From Ilumatobacteraceae bacterium (GTDB taxonomy: Bacteria > Actinomycetota > Acidimicrobiia > Acidimicrobiales > Ilumatobacteraceae): 55,786 nucleotides of DNA. The stretch spans positions 1 to 55,786 of the forward strand of contig SHUT01000009.1 of assembly GCA_009691255.1 (NCBI GenBank). Reading direction: 5' to 3'. Each line of letters opens with the position of its first letter. The stretch's first letter is position 1. Positions 35,298 through 45,928 of this stretch are shown piece after piece. Under the pieces are notes generated by a model that saw only the letters and a program-made list of their open reading frames with translations, was not told the DNA's origin and ran no database searches. The position numbers were made by a program, and so were the translations under genes.

Positions 35298-35854
35298 TGT
35301 CGTCAGCCGGATCACTAGGCGGTGCGGTCGTGCTGACCAGTCAAGATATTTCTCGCGCCATTACGCGTATTGCCCATGAGATTTTAGAGCGCAACCGCGG
35401 CGTCGACGATGTCGTTTTGGTGGGGATGCAACGAGGAGGCGTCTGGATTGCTGATGCAATCAAGGCAGCGCTAGAGCGTGTTGAGCCTGGTGTGTCGGTG
35501 GGGGCAGGATCAATAGATGTCTCGATGTATCGCGACGATATTGGAATACGGCCCATCGTTCCGGCAGCGGCAACCGATATCACGGTTGATTTGTCGGGGC
35601 GCACAGTTGTGCTTGTGGATGATGTGCTCTACACGGGTCGCACCGTCAGAGCAGCCCTCGAGGCCTTAAACGACTACGGCCGTCCGCGCGCCGTACAACT
35701 GGCTGTTCTTGTCGATCGTGGACACCGAGAGCTACCTATTCGACCTGACTACGTTGGCAAAAATATTCCGACACATTTCGATGATGAGGTCGCAGTTGAT
35801 GAGTCGGGCGTTGTGATTACGCTCGCTAAACATACAAAAGAAAATGCCTCATGA
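35297..35854 (+). CDS. pyrR: PyrR regulator / uracil phosphoribosyltransferase
   Basis: RNA-binding regulator that senses UMP/UTP versus PRPP. From ATG 35297 it is 185 residues with the PRPP loop VLVDDVLYTGRTVRAAL (about 105-121), DVSMYRDD, and the C-terminal ELPIRPDYVGKNIPT. The ATG is chosen because it forms a TGATG junction with the leader ORF; the GTG at 35285 in the same frame lacks a good SD. Its target hairpin lies about 100 nt upstream. It overlaps pyrB by 4 nt. Confidence 0.95.
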   Translation: MSSAGSLGGAVVLTSQDISRAITRIAHEILERNRGVDDVVLVGMQRGGVWIADAIKAALERVEPGVSVGAGSIDVSMYRDDIGIRPIVPAAATDITVDLSGRTVVLVDDVLYTGRTVRAALEALNDYGRPRAVQLAVLVDRGHRELPIRPDYVGKNIPTHFDDEVAVDESGVVITLAKHTKENAS

Positions 35855-36801
35855 AGCATCTTCTTTCTGCACAAGATCTGACGCAAAATGACATCATCGC
35901 GTTGCTTGACATGGCAGATCATATGGCTGAGATCAATACGCGACCTGTTCCAAAGGTGCCAGCCCTGAGGGGTAAAACAGTTGTTAGCGTTTTTTTTGAA
36001 GACAGCACGCGCACTCGACTCAGTTTTGAAACAGCCGCTAAGCGTTTGTCGGCAGACACAATGACATTTAGTGCCAGCACATCTAGTCTCAATAAGGGTG
36101 AGAGCTTGCGAGACACCATTGAAACATTGTCGGCCATGCGCGTTGACGCATTTGTGGTGCGGCACAAGTCAAGTGGCGTGCCACTTCAGATTACGGAGTG
36201 GACAGACGCCAGTGTCATAAATGCCGGAGATGGATGGCATCAACACCCAACACAAGCATTGACCGACGCCTTCACGATCACTCGGTCGTTTGGAACGCCA
36301 CACACGCTTGAGGGCAGAACAATCGCGATTGTTGGAGACGTCCTGCATAGCCGAGTAGCGCGCAGCAACATTGCGGTCCTAACCAAGTTGGGGGCCAAGG
36401 TGGTGCTGGTCGGACCTAGCACGCTGATTCCCATACAAGCACAACAGTGGCCTGTAGAAATTCTCCACTCACTAGATGAAGTCGTGGCAGAAGTAGACGT
36501 TGTGTACATGTTGCGGATGCAACGAGAACGGATGGAGACAGCGTTCGTTCCGTCACTCGGGGAATACACAGCACGTTTTGGTCTGACGCCTGATCGTGTC
36601 TCACGCATGTTGGCACATGCGTTAGTGATGCACCCTGGCCCAATGAATCGAGGAATAGACATGGTCGTAGATCCAGCCCAAGTTTCCGGAAGCCGCATTC
36701 TGCAACAAGTCACTAACGGAATCCCAGTTCGAATGGCTGTGCTATTCACACTGCTTGGCAGCGGTGGCTCAACTGCGCTAGCAACGGGAGCAGATCTATG
36801 A
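35851..36801 (+). CDS. pyrB: Aspartate carbamoyltransferase catalytic chain
   Basis: Condenses carbamoyl phosphate and aspartate, the first committed step of pyrimidine synthesis. 316 residues with FFEDSTRTRLSFETAAKRL (carbamoyl-phosphate binding), GDGWHQHPTQALTDAFTI and VYMLRMQRERM. No regulatory PyrI chain is present, so control is through the PyrR leader. ATGA overlaps on both sides. Confidence 0.96.
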   Translation: MKHLLSAQDLTQNDIIALLDMADHMAEINTRPVPKVPALRGKTVVSVFFEDSTRTRLSFETAAKRLSADTMTFSASTSSLNKGESLRDTIETLSAMRVDAFVVRHKSSGVPLQITEWTDASVINAGDGWHQHPTQALTDAFTITRSFGTPHTLEGRTIAIVGDVLHSRVARSNIAVLTKLGAKVVLVGPSTLIPIQAQQWPVEILHSLDEVVAEVDVVYMLRMQRERMETAFVPSLGEYTARFGLTPDRVSRMLAHALVMHPGPMNRGIDMVVDPAQVSGSRILQQVTNGIPVRMAVLFTLLGSGGSTALATGADL

Positions 36802-38087
36802 CCAAATCAATTCCAGAGCTCGTGTTTCAAAATGCATCAGTAGTTCATCCCACGGGCATTGTTGTCGCCGATGTCGCAATATCTAAAGGAATAATCGTGG
36901 GTGTCGGAACGGGGTTGACAGGAGCAAGACTGATTGATGCGACCGGCTTGCACCTGTCATCTGGCTTTGTTGATCTGCATACGCACTTGCGTGAACCCGG
37001 CAAGGAAGAAGCAGAAACAATCCAAACCGGAAGCAGGGCAGCAGCCCTTGGCGGCTACACCGCAGTAATCGCCATGCCAAACACAGACCCATCTCAAGAC
37101 TGTGTGGCAGTTGTGAGATTTGTTCAAGAAAAAGCAAAAGAGGTGGGACTGTGTGAAGTGGTCCCATCGGCTTGCATCACGGTAGGGCGACGAGGTGAGC
37201 AGTTGGTGCCATTTGCAGCCTTGCACGAAGCAGGGGTAAGAATTTTCACGGACGACGGTAACGGAGTTCAAGACCCGCTCATCATGCGCAGGGCACTTGA
37301 GTATTCTCGGGATCTTGACATTGTGTTGGCTCAGCACTGTGAAGTCGCTCGACTTACACAAGGCGCAGTGATGCACGAAGGCGAGTGCTGTTCATCACTT
37401 GGAGTGCCAGGATGGCCCGCAATTGCTGAAGAACTGATGTTGCATCGGGATATTGAGCTCGTGCGACTAACCGGAGCGCCGATGCACTTTTTGCATTTGT
37501 CGACGGCAGGCAGCGTAGAACTCGTACGACGAGCCAAGGCCGACGGATTGCCAGTCACCGCTGAAGTCACGCCGCACCACTTGGCTTTGACTGACGAATT
37601 ACTTGGCGGGTTTGACACGGTCTTCAAAGTAAATCCACCACTCAGAACTTGGGCAGATATTCAAGCACTTAAAGACGGTGTTGCCGACGGAACAATCGAT
37701 GCAATCGCCACAGATCATGCGCCGCATGCCGCACCAGCAAAAGATGTTCCTATTGATGTCGCTCCACCAGGGATGCTGGGTCTCGAAACGGCACTCGGAG
37801 TCGCGAATACCGCTCTTGATGTTTCAGAAGTGCGACTAGTCGAATTGTTGTCATGGAATCCTGCTCGGATTGCCGGAATCCAAGATCGCCATGGTCGTCC
37901 AATCGCTGTTGGCGAAGTTGCCAATATCGCCGTGTGGTCTAGTACCAAAACATGGGATGTGTCACGCGACGCTTTGGCAAGTAAGAGCAAGAATACGCCC
38001 TATCACGGCATGACGATTAGAGGAAAAGTGAAATACACAGTTTTTAATGGCGAACTTGTTGTCAACGACGAAAGAGCAGTTCGATGA
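36798..38087 (+). CDS. pyrC: Dihydroorotase
   Basis: Zinc amidohydrolase of 429 residues that closes carbamoyl aspartate to dihydroorotate. The metal site begins with DLHTHLREPGKEEAETI (HxH), followed by MPNTDPSQD, IVLAQHCE, FLHLSTAGSVELVRRAK and IATDHAPHA. It is of the longer type I (actinobacterial/Bacillus) class. ATGA overlaps with pyrB and carA. Confidence 0.96.
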   Translation: MTKSIPELVFQNASVVHPTGIVVADVAISKGIIVGVGTGLTGARLIDATGLHLSSGFVDLHTHLREPGKEEAETIQTGSRAAALGGYTAVIAMPNTDPSQDCVAVVRFVQEKAKEVGLCEVVPSACITVGRRGEQLVPFAALHEAGVRIFTDDGNGVQDPLIMRRALEYSRDLDIVLAQHCEVARLTQGAVMHEGECCSSLGVPGWPAIAEELMLHRDIELVRLTGAPMHFLHLSTAGSVELVRRAKADGLPVTAEVTPHHLALTDELLGGFDTVFKVNPPLRTWADIQALKDGVADGTIDAIATDHAPHAAPAKDVPIDVAPPGMLGLETALGVANTALDVSEVRLVELLSWNPARIAGIQDRHGRPIAVGEVANIAVWSSTKTWDVSRDALASKSKNTPYHGMTIRGKVKYTVFNGELVVNDERAVR

Positions 38088-39181
38088 CTACGTCTCTAAA
38101 GAAACCCATTGCTGGAGCACTTGTCTTAGAAGATGGCTCCGTCTTTGAAGGGGAGTCACTCGGGCATCAACCCAAGAGCGGCATTGCCTCAGGAGAGGTC
38201 GTATTTAATACGGTGATGACCGGCTATCAAGAAGTAATCACAGATCCTTCGTATGCGGGTCAAATTATCACCTTCACTACTGCACATGTAGGCAACTACG
38301 GAGTCAACGCATTTGATAACGAGTCGTCACGACCCTACGCACGAGGGGTAATCATGCGCGACATGGCTCGTCGTCGAAGCAACTGGCGTAGTGAAAATGA
38401 TCTGGATGCGATGTTGCGAGCACACAAACTGCCAGCAATTGGCGGAATTGATACTCGACGACTCACGCGACTTTTGCGTGATAGCGGTTCGTTGCAAGGG
38501 GCATTTGGAACGGCATCAGAGTCTGAGTTGTTGGCTGCGGCGGCAACAGAAAAAGGAACAGGTGGCACTGATTTAGTGTCAACGGTGACAACAGACAAAC
38601 CCTACGAATATGGCTCCGGGAAGTTTCGCGTTGTCGCTTTTGATTTTGGAATCAAAACCACAATCCTGCGTTGTTTGGCTGAGTTTGCAACAGTCACTGT
38701 GGTGCCTGCGTCCACGACTGCGGCCCAAATCCAAGCAATGTCAGTTGACGGTGTCTTTTTATCAAATGGTCCTGGTGACCCCGAAATGGTGCTTGGTGCC
38801 CCAGACAATATTCGCCAAATCGCAGAAAGCGGTATAGCAATATTTGGAATCTGCCTTGGGCATCAGTTGCTTTCTCTTGCATACGGAGGCAAAACTTTTA
38901 AACTTCCGTTTGGACATCACGGCGGAAACCATCCTGTTCGACGCATCGCTACTGGAACAGTAGAGATAACGAGCCAGAATCACAATTATTGCGTTGATCC
39001 CGACTCTTTATCAGGTGTTGCCGATATCACGCACATCAATCTTAATGACCAAACCAATGAGGGAATGCGAATTCGAGACACGCGCGCGTTCAGCGTGCAG
39101 TATCACCCCGAAGCAGGGCCAGGTCCACATGACAGTCGTTACTTGTTTGGGGAATTTATAGCAATGATGGAAGGTAAGTAA
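38084..39181 (+). CDS. carA: Carbamoyl-phosphate synthase small subunit
   Basis: Glutaminase subunit of 365 residues. The N-terminal CPSase domain has [13 protein letters not shown] and [24 protein letters not shown]. The class I amidotransferase domain carries the nucleophile Cys in [19 protein letters not shown], and the His/Glu pair in YHPEAGPGP. Unlike mycobacteria, no extra membrane-protein gene intervenes between pyrC and carA. Confidence 0.96.
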   Translation: MTTSLKKPIAGALVLEDGSVFEGESLGHQPKSGIASGEVVFNTVMTGYQEVITDPSYAGQIITFTTAHVGNYGVNAFDNESSRPYARGVIMRDMARRRSNWRSENDLDAMLRAHKLPAIGGIDTRRLTRLLRDSGSLQGAFGTASESELLAAAATEKGTGGTDLVSTVTTDKPYEYGSGKFRVVAFDFGIKTTILRCLAEFATVTVVPASTTAAQIQAMSVDGVFLSNGPGDPEMVLGAPDNIRQIAESGIAIFGICLGHQLLSLAYGGKTFKLPFGHHGGNHPVRRIATGTVEITSQNHNYCVDPDSLSGVADITHINLNDQTNEGMRIRDTRAFSVQYHPEAGPGPHDSRYLFGEFIAMMEGK

Positions 39182-42100
39182 TGCCCAAGCGCCAAGACAT
39201 TCACAGTATTTTGGTCATTGGCTCTGGCCCAATCGTGATTGGTCAAGCCTGCGAGTTTGACTACTCCGGAACGCAAGCATGTCGTGTGTTGCGCGACGAG
39301 GGCTATCGCGTCATTCTTGCAAACTCAAACCCTGCAACGATAATGACCGACCCAGATTTTGCTGACCGCACGTACATCGAGCCTTTGACGCCAGAAATCA
39401 TGGAACTGATTATTGCTCGAGAAAAACCTGACGCAGTGCTTCCCACTTTGGGTGGCCAAACGGGCCTCAACCTAGCGATGGAGTTGTTTGCGCGAGGAGT
39501 TGTCGGAGTTCCAGGAACCCCCGAACTCATTGGCGCCAACGCCGAGGCGATTGCTACTGCCGAAGATCGAGATCGTTTCAAAAAAGCGATGATCGAGATC
39601 GGTCTGAATGTTCCAAATAGTGGCGTGGCACATGACATGGATGAATCTATGGTCGTGGTGGCCCAAATCGGATTGCCAGTAATCATTCGTCCTGCATATA
39701 TTCTGGGAGGAAAGGGAACTGGCATTGCATCAACGATGGAAGAGTTTGTTCACATCGCGCGCAAGGGATTAGATGCCAGTCCGATTCGTGAAATTTTGAT
39801 AGAGACATCTATTGCTGGCTGGAAAGAGTACGAGCTCGAAGTCATGCGCGATCGGGCAGATAACTGCGTTGTCATCTGTAGTATCGAGAACTTCGACCCA
39901 ATGGGTGTGCATACCGGGGATTCGATCACGGTCGCTCCGGCGCAAACTCTGTCAGATGTGGAATACCAACGAATGCGTGATGCCGCATTTGCCTGTATTA
40001 GGCGAGTCGGCGTCGAAACAGGCGGATCCAATGTGCAGTTTGCAGTGAATCCGGCAAATGGTGACCAGGTTGTCATCGAGATGAACCCACGAGTGTCGCG
40101 TTCATCGGCGCTCGCTTCAAAAGCAACAGGTTTTCCGATTGCCAAGATTGCAGCCAAACTTGCGGTTGGGTACACCCTTGATGAAATACCAAACGACATC
40201 ACGCGGATGACGCCAGCAAGTTTTGAGCCATCAATTGACTACGTTGTTACCAAGATTCCGCGTTGGGCATTTGAGAAATTCCCAGGTACATCCGAAATCC
40301 TTGGGACGCAAATGCAAAGCGTCGGAGAAGCTATGTCAATCGGCAGAACATTTCCGGAGAGTTTGCAAAAAGCACTCCGATCACTCGAACAAGGACGCTT
40401 TGGCTTGAACTGCGATCCCGCCGAAAAGCAATATGACTCGTTTTCTGATTCAGAACTTCTGATCAAGTGCGGCATCGCCACACCAGAGCGAATCTTCTAT
40501 GTTGGGGAGGCCTTGCAAAGAGGCTTGGGAGTAGACGTTGTACACGGCGCAACACAGATTGATCCGTGGTTCTTGGATGAGATACAAATGATTATTGATG
40601 AACGAGCAAGTCTGCAGGGACTGTCGCTACCAGACATTGAGCCAACTCATTGGCGCCGACTTAAGCGTCTGGGATTCTCAGATGTTCAGATCGGATACGC
40701 AGTTGTAGCCAGTGAGCTCGAAGTGCGCAGTGCGCGAGAAGCAGCTGGAGTTATGCCTACATACAAAACAGTCGACACATGTGCTGCCGAGTTTGATGCA
40801 ACGACGCCGTATCACTACTCCACCTATGAAGATGAAACAGAAGTACGGCATTCATCTAAGCCACGAGTCATTATTTTAGGATCTGGACCCAACCGTATTG
40901 GGCAAGGAATTGAGTTTGACTATTGCTGCGTTCATGCCAGTTTTGCGTTGCGTGAAGCTGGGTTTGAAACAGTGATGGTGAACTGCAACCCTGAGACAGT
41001 GTCAACCGACTACGACACATCTGATCGTTTGTACTTTGAGCCACTCACACAAGAAGACGTTTTAAATGTTATCGCTGCAGAGACCGCTGCTTCAGGTGGA
41101 GTCGCGCCCAAAGTAATAGTCAGTCTTGGCGGGCAAACGCCACTCAAATTATCTGGATTGATTCCACCAGAACTTGTCGCCGGCACATCTCCACGTTCGA
41201 TTGACTTAGCAGAAGATCGGGAGAAATGGAACACGCTTTGCAACTCATTGCAGATTCCTCAGCCTCCAGGCGGAACCGCAGCAACTGTTGAAGATGCTCA
41301 AAAAATCACGAACATGGTTGGCTATCCAGTGCTGGTTCGGCCTAGTTATGTGTTGGGTGGCCGCGGGATGCAAATAGTGCATGATGATGAACATCTCAAA
41401 CTGGCAATGAAAGAACTCGCAGGTTTTGGAACTCTTGGCAAAGAGGGTGGCTTGTCGGTCGAGCGACCCGTGTTGATTGACAGGTTTCTTGAAGAAGCGA
41501 CAGAAGTAGACGTCGATGCTATTCGCGATGCTTCAGGTGAAGTTCTTATCGGTGGAGTAATGGAGCATGTCGAAGAAGCCGGTGTTCATTCCGGAGACAG
41601 CGCGTGCACGATTCCACCACAAACATTGCCGTCGTGGGTGATTGAGGTGATTGAGGCTTACACGAAATCAATTGCTGACGCGCTTGAAGTCGTTGGTCTC
41701 GTCAATGTGCAATATGCAGTTGTCGGACACACCGTGTATGTGATTGAAGCCAACCCCCGTGCGTCGCGCACTGTGCCGTTTGTTGCCAAGGCAACAGGTG
41801 TTCCGTTGGCCAAGGTTGCAAGTCGGGTCATGCTGGGGGCCACTCTGCAAGAGCTGCGTATTGAGGGTCTCTTAACACTTCCAGTTACAGGTGGTCATGT
41901 GTCCGTCAAAGAAGCAGTTCTGCCGTTTAATCGATTTCCCGATGTTGATACCGCGCTTGGGCCAGAGATGCGCTCGACAGGCGAAGTCATGGGCATCGAT
42001 CGAACTTTTGGTCGCGCTTTCATTAAGGCAGAGACTGCAGCGGGCACGGTATTGCCCACTTCCGGAACGGTATTTTTGTCACTCGCTGATGCCGATAAGC

Positions 42101-42471
42101 CTGCTGGTCTAGTGGTTGCAAAACGGCTCCGCGATCTGGGTCTTGGAATTGCCGCCACCACTGGAACCGCACAATATCTAGAAAGATTTGGGCAACGGGT
42201 CGACAGAGTGATTGGGAAATTGTCAGAATCACACATGGACATCGATAATGCAGTCGATCTTATTGCTCAAGGAGAAATCAGTTTTGTCGTGAACACGCCA
42301 CAGGGCAGAGGGTCTCGTTCAGATGGCGAAGCAATTCGTAAAGCCGCGAACGCTCATCGCGTGTCGTCTGTAACGACAGTCAAAGCAGCTCTTGCAGCGA
42401 TGAACGGCTTGGCAGAACAACGCGACCATGATGTTGAAGTGAGATCTTTGCAGGAGTATCACGGCCGATGA
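39181..42471 (+). CDS. carB: Carbamoyl-phosphate synthase large subunit
   Basis: 1096-residue synthetase with two homologous ATP-grasp halves (first from [19 protein letters not shown], second from [18 protein letters not shown]) and a C-terminal allosteric MGS domain (from about residue 940). ATP-grasp loops [14 protein letters not shown] and [13 protein letters not shown] are intact. The ATG overlaps the carA stop by one base (TAATG). The 4-nt overlap with pyrD follows. Confidence 0.97.
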   Translation: MPKRQDIHSILVIGSGPIVIGQACEFDYSGTQACRVLRDEGYRVILANSNPATIMTDPDFADRTYIEPLTPEIMELIIAREKPDAVLPTLGGQTGLNLAMELFARGVVGVPGTPELIGANAEAIATAEDRDRFKKAMIEIGLNVPNSGVAHDMDESMVVVAQIGLPVIIRPAYILGGKGTGIASTMEEFVHIARKGLDASPIREILIETSIAGWKEYELEVMRDRADNCVVICSIENFDPMGVHTGDSITVAPAQTLSDVEYQRMRDAAFACIRRVGVETGGSNVQFAVNPANGDQVVIEMNPRVSRSSALASKATGFPIAKIAAKLAVGYTLDEIPNDITRMTPASFEPSIDYVVTKIPRWAFEKFPGTSEILGTQMQSVGEAMSIGRTFPESLQKALRSLEQGRFGLNCDPAEKQYDSFSDSELLIKCGIATPERIFYVGEALQRGLGVDVVHGATQIDPWFLDEIQMIIDERASLQGLSLPDIEPTHWRRLKRLGFSDVQIGYAVVASELEVRSAREAAGVMPTYKTVDTCAAEFDATTPYHYSTYEDETEVRHSSKPRVIILGSGPNRIGQGIEFDYCCVHASFALREAGFETVMVNCNPETVSTDYDTSDRLYFEPLTQEDVLNVIAAETAASGGVAPKVIVSLGGQTPLKLSGLIPPELVAGTSPRSIDLAEDREKWNTLCNSLQIPQPPGGTAATVEDAQKITNMVGYPVLVRPSYVLGGRGMQIVHDDEHLKLAMKELAGFGTLGKEGGLSVERPVLIDRFLEEATEVDVDAIRDASGEVLIGGVMEHVEEAGVHSGDSACTIPPQTLPSWVIEVIEAYTKSIADALEVVGLVNVQYAVVGHTVYVIEANPRASRTVPFVAKATGVPLAKVASRVMLGATLQELRIEGLLTLPVTGGHVSVKEAVLPFNRFPDVDTALGPEMRSTGEVMGIDRTFGRAFIKAETAAGTVLPTSGTVFLSLADADKPAGLVVAKRLRDLGLGIAATTGTAQYLERFGQRVDRVIGKLSESHMDIDNAVDLIAQGEISFVVNTPQGRGSRSDGEAIRKAANAHRVSSVTTVKAALAAMNGLAEQRDHDVEVRSLQEYHGR

Positions 42472-43436
42472 GGGACAAGCCTGTCTTGCGTGACAAAAAA
42501 GAGTCGCTGTGGCGTTCTCTTGGTGATGTCACAACAGCGGGCGTAACTTTTAAGAATCCAATTCTGACGGCAAGTGGTACCGCTGGTCACGGCGCTGAAC
42601 TCGCTCCATATTTTGCATTGTCGTCACTTGGTGCTGTTGTAGTGAAATCTCTGTATCCGACTCCGTGGCCAGGAAATCCGGCACCGCGAGTGCACAACAC
42701 GCCAAGTGGAATGATCAATGCAGTTGGTTTGCAGGGACCAGGCATTGATGCATGGATCCAACACGACCTACCAGCGTTGCGAGCCGTAGATGCCACTGTG
42801 GTTGCCAGCATTTGGGGTCGCACAGTCGATGATTACGCCAAGGCCGCCGATCAACTAGTTAGTTCTCTATCGGCGCTTGCCGCTATTGAAGTGAATCTGT
42901 CGTGCCCAAACATTGAAGGTCGTTCTGCAATTTTTGCCCATGACGCCGAACTGAGCGCTCAAGTCATGCGAGTTGTGGTGGAGCGACTCGGCCCACACGG
43001 TGTTGCTATTTGGGCCAAGTTGAGCCCAAACACAGACCGCATTTTGCATGTTGTTGAATCAGTTGAAAAAGCCGGAGCAACTGCCGTGACCCTGATTAAT
43101 ACTTTGCTGGGAATGCAATTAGATATCTCAACTCGACGGGCAACGTTGGGAAATGGTGGGGGAGGATTATCCGGAAGGGCAATTCATCCAGTTGCGGTGC
43201 GGACAATATTTGATGTTCGACACGCTTTTGCTGGTCTACCCATTATCGGAGTGGGTGGTGTCTCCAATGGCTCTGATGTGATTGAAATGATGATGGCGGG
43301 GGCGTCACTCGTGCAGATCGGAACGGCAACATTTGCCGATCCACGAGCACCGCAAAAAATCCTGCACGAGGCCTCGCGATTAATGGGCACGCTTGGCGCC
43401 ACGAAATGGGGAGACGTTTTAAATGCAGCCCATTAG
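42468..43436 (+). CDS. pyrD: Class 1 dihydroorotate dehydrogenase (probably 1B type)
   Basis: FMN enzyme of 322 residues oxidising dihydroorotate to orotate. The catalytic base is Cys in EVNLSCPNI, the class 1 hallmark (class 2 has Ser). [50 protein letters not shown] and [27 protein letters not shown]-type blocks are present. Sequence style is 1B, which normally needs the FAD/2Fe-2S partner PyrK; no pyrK is in this operon. pyrF and pyrE are also absent from the window. Confidence 0.93.
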   Translation: MRDKPVLRDKKESLWRSLGDVTTAGVTFKNPILTASGTAGHGAELAPYFALSSLGAVVVKSLYPTPWPGNPAPRVHNTPSGMINAVGLQGPGIDAWIQHDLPALRAVDATVVASIWGRTVDDYAKAADQLVSSLSALAAIEVNLSCPNIEGRSAIFAHDAELSAQVMRVVVERLGPHGVAIWAKLSPNTDRILHVVESVEKAGATAVTLINTLLGMQLDISTRRATLGNGGGGLSGRAIHPVAVRTIFDVRHAFAGLPIIGVGGVSNGSDVIEMMMAGASLVQIGTATFADPRAPQKILHEASRLMGTLGATKWGDVLNAAH

Positions 43437-43445
43437 GATTATGTG

Positions 43446-43748
43446 ATGGCACTCTCAGACGCTCAACGAGATTTCGTCGCGAGCGTACGAGATCGGCGCC
43501 ATGCAATCTGTAAAGACGTTGCCAGTGGTCGGTTATCGGTAAGCCAGGCAGTTCAGATTGCGCGCCAAGAAGTGCAAGTCCGAGATCTTTATGCAGTAAA
43601 AGTCCTTGATGTGCATCCTTGGCTCGGCAAGGTTGCAGGCCGACGACTGCTAGCAAGTGTCGGCGCCCATCAGTTCAGTACGTTGGCTTCTCTTGACGAT
43701 CAGATGCTCGAAGGCATCGAACAAGCGATTCAAAAGAGGCCCCAATGA
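43446..43748 (+). CDS. mihF: Actinobacterial integration host factor mIHF
   Basis: Nucleoid-associated DNA-binding protein of 100 residues found essentially only in actinobacteria. The C-terminal S13-like helix-two-turn-helix shows LDVHPWLGKVAGRRLLASVG. TAGGAT (43434-43439), which overlaps the pyrD stop, lies 6 nt before the ATG, so a leaderless transcript separates this gene from the pyr operon; a GTG one codon earlier is in frame. It overlaps gmk by 4 nt. Confidence 0.92.
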   Translation: MALSDAQRDFVASVRDRRHAICKDVASGRLSVSQAVQIARQEVQVRDLYAVKVLDVHPWLGKVAGRRLLASVGAHQFSTLASLDDQMLEGIEQAIQKRPQ

Positions 43749-44299
43749 GCGAGCCTCTAATAATTGTGGTCTCTGGTCCTGGCGGGGCGGGCAAAGGCAC
43801 ACTTGTGGACGCATTGCTGGAGCGTGATTCGGCATTGTGGTTGAGCCGTTCCTGGACAACTAGAGCTCAGCGAGAAGGCGAGCCAGATGATGCATATGTG
43901 TTTGTGTCACGAGATCAGTTCCACAGAAGAATTGGAGACAAAGGGTTTTTGGAATGGACAGAATTCTTGGGCAATCTCTATGGTTCGCCTCTTCCTGGTG
44001 CCGATATTGGCAACGACATTGTTTTAGAAATAGAACTGCATGGTGCCAAACAGGTCAAAGAACAGCACCCGGAGGCCTTTTTGGTCTTTGTTCGGCCACC
44101 GTCTCGCGAGGAACAACAGCGCCGACTCCAAGAGCGCGGGGACCCCTACCACCATGTATTACAGCGCCTCAAAAAGGCCGAAAGCGAAGAGCGAGAGGGT
44201 ACGGCTTTGGCTGACATAGTGATTATCAATGACGATCTTGAGCGGGCAGTGGCAGAACTGTTGGCGGCAATCGGTGTGGCACGCTCCTTGCGCGGCTAG
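43745..44299 (+). CDS. gmk: Guanylate kinase
   Basis: Phosphorylates GMP to GDP. 184 residues with P-loop VVSGPGGAGKGTL, SRSWTTRAQREGEPDDAYVFVS (GMP site), FLEWTEFLGNLYGSP and LEIELHGAKQVKEQHPEAFLVFVRPPS. ATGA overlap with mihF; the mihF-gmk-rpoZ order is conserved in actinobacteria. Confidence 0.96.
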   Translation: MSEPLIIVVSGPGGAGKGTLVDALLERDSALWLSRSWTTRAQREGEPDDAYVFVSRDQFHRRIGDKGFLEWTEFLGNLYGSPLPGADIGNDIVLEIELHGAKQVKEQHPEAFLVFVRPPSREEQQRRLQERGDPYHHVLQRLKKAESEEREGTALADIVIINDDLERAVAELLAAIGVARSLRG

Positions 44300-44325
44300 C
44301 CTGACAGGGTCCTACGGAGGTCCCC
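44297..44325 (+). promoter_or_regulatory. rpoZ promoter -10 and SD
   Basis: TAGCCT (44297-44302) overlaps the gmk stop and would start transcription near 44309. A strong SD ACGGAGGT follows at 44314-44321, well spaced from the ATG at 44329. Unlike most promoters here this one gives a short leader with an SD. Confidence 0.55.
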
Positions 44326-44328
44326 CAT

Positions 44329-44697
44329 ATGTCCCGACAAAATGATTCAATGATCGATCCCAAGATTGAGGAACTCCTCGATCGCGTGGATTCCAAGTTC
44401 AGCCTCGTCACCCTGGCTGCGTATCGCGCACGGCAGATCAATTCATACTTTGGTCAACTGGGTGATGGTCTTGGCCACATGATTCCACCACAAGTATCTT
44501 CAGTTGCTCGCAAGCCATTGTCAATCGCCTTTGAAGAAATCGCTGCGAACAAGATTGTCAAGGTGGCTCGTCCTGACTACGAAGAAATGCAAGACGAAGC
44601 GATTGCAATCTTTGGAGAGATGCCAGATGATGTCGATGCAGCCACGATTGCAATGTTGCAGGGCTCAAGTGTTGACGAAGTCCCGGCGAGCGAGTAA
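44329..44697 (+). CDS. rpoZ: RNA polymerase omega subunit
   Basis: Small RNA polymerase assembly subunit, 122 residues. LLDRVDSKFSLVTLAAYRARQIN and KPLSIAFEEIAANKI are the conserved omega segments. The SD GGAGG is strong. The acidic C-terminal tail is not conserved. Confidence 0.93.
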   Translation: MSRQNDSMIDPKIEELLDRVDSKFSLVTLAAYRARQINSYFGQLGDGLGHMIPPQVSSVARKPLSIAFEEIAANKIVKVARPDYEEMQDEAIAIFGEMPDDVDAATIAMLQGSSVDEVPASE

Positions 44698-44716
44698 GTC
44701 TCGCTAGATAATTGCC

Positions 44717-45928
44717 ATGTCGCAATTAGCCTCACGGCGAATAGTTCTTGGAGTCTCTGGCGGAATCGCTGCCTACAAGTCAGTTGAGTTATGCCGACGA
44801 CTTGTCGATCTCGGCGCACATGTGGTGCCAGTGATGACCGCTGATGCACATCGATTTATTGGACCCGTCACATTGTCGGCGCTCGCATCTGAGCCAGTCC
44901 ATACAAGTTTGTGGGATGACGCGTCGGTGATACCACATACGCAATTAGGTCAGACAGCAGACATCATTGTCGTAGCGCCAGCAACTGCGCGAGTGTTGTC
45001 GTCATACGCCACTGGCTCTTCAGAAGATCTGTTGACTGCAACCCTGATCGCCACTCGTGCACCAGTTGTGGTGTGTCCTGCGATGCATACAGAGATGTGG
45101 GAACACGCCGCTGTACAGGACAACATCAAGATTTTACGCTCACGCGGGGTTCATATCGTTGAGCCAGAAACCGGAAGACTTGCAGGCGGTGACGTTGGTG
45201 CTGGTCGGCTGGCATCAACAGAGCGAATTTGTGCAGAAATTATTCGAGTGCTCGGAATATCTCAGGACCTAGTTGGCGTTGACATTGTCGTGACGGCTGG
45301 CGGAACACGCGAGCCAATCGATGCGGTTCGCGTGATTGCCAATCGTTCGAGCGGAAAACAAGGATACGCGGTGGCAGCAGTGGCAGCTCAACGCGGTGCT
45401 CGAGTCACACTGATCACTACTGTCGATCGTGTAGCGCCAGTTGGCGTTGTTGAAATTCAAGTCGAAACGGCGCAACAAATGAAAGATGCCGTTGACACTG
45501 CAGCTCTGTCAGCAGACGTCGTGATTATGGCTGCCGCTGTCGCTGATTTTCGGCCAGTGATCCGCGCTGACCAAAAACTCAAGAAAGCAGATGGCATCCC
45601 CAATATCGTGCTCGAACCAACGCCAGATATTCTGGCGAGTCTTGGTCAACGCAAGCGCCCCGGTCAGATTCTGGTCGGATTCGCTGCTGAGACGAGCAGT
45701 CTTGTTGCGCATGCCACCGCAAAATTAACTTCTAAGTGCTTAGACCTGATTGTGGCCAATGACGTCAGTGCCCTAGGGGTGGGCTTTGGTTATGACACCA
45801 ACGCCGTCGTGCTACTGAGCCCCTATGCACCGCCCGTCAACGTGGCACTAGCCGACAAACATACTGTTGCCCACGCGCTATTAGATAGCGTGGTAGAGAT
45901 TCGTAATCAAAAACAGGAGACCAAGTGA
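44717..45928 (+). CDS. coaBC: Bifunctional phosphopantothenoylcysteine decarboxylase/synthetase
   Basis: Two consecutive coenzyme A steps in one 403-residue protein. The N-terminal FMN-dependent CoaC domain has [18 protein letters not shown] and [10 protein letters not shown]. The C-terminal CTP-dependent CoaB domain has [26 protein letters not shown] and GFAAET. TAGATA (44705-44710) lies 6 nt before the ATG. It overlaps metK as GTGA. Confidence 0.95.
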   Translation: MSQLASRRIVLGVSGGIAAYKSVELCRRLVDLGAHVVPVMTADAHRFIGPVTLSALASEPVHTSLWDDASVIPHTQLGQTADIIVVAPATARVLSSYATGSSEDLLTATLIATRAPVVVCPAMHTEMWEHAAVQDNIKILRSRGVHIVEPETGRLAGGDVGAGRLASTERICAEIIRVLGISQDLVGVDIVVTAGGTREPIDAVRVIANRSSGKQGYAVAAVAAQRGARVTLITTVDRVAPVGVVEIQVETAQQMKDAVDTAALSADVVIMAAAVADFRPVIRADQKLKKADGIPNIVLEPTPDILASLGQRKRPGQILVGFAAETSSLVAHATAKLTSKCLDLIVANDVSALGVGFGYDTNAVVLLSPYAPPVNVALADKHTVAHALLDSVVEIRNQKQETK

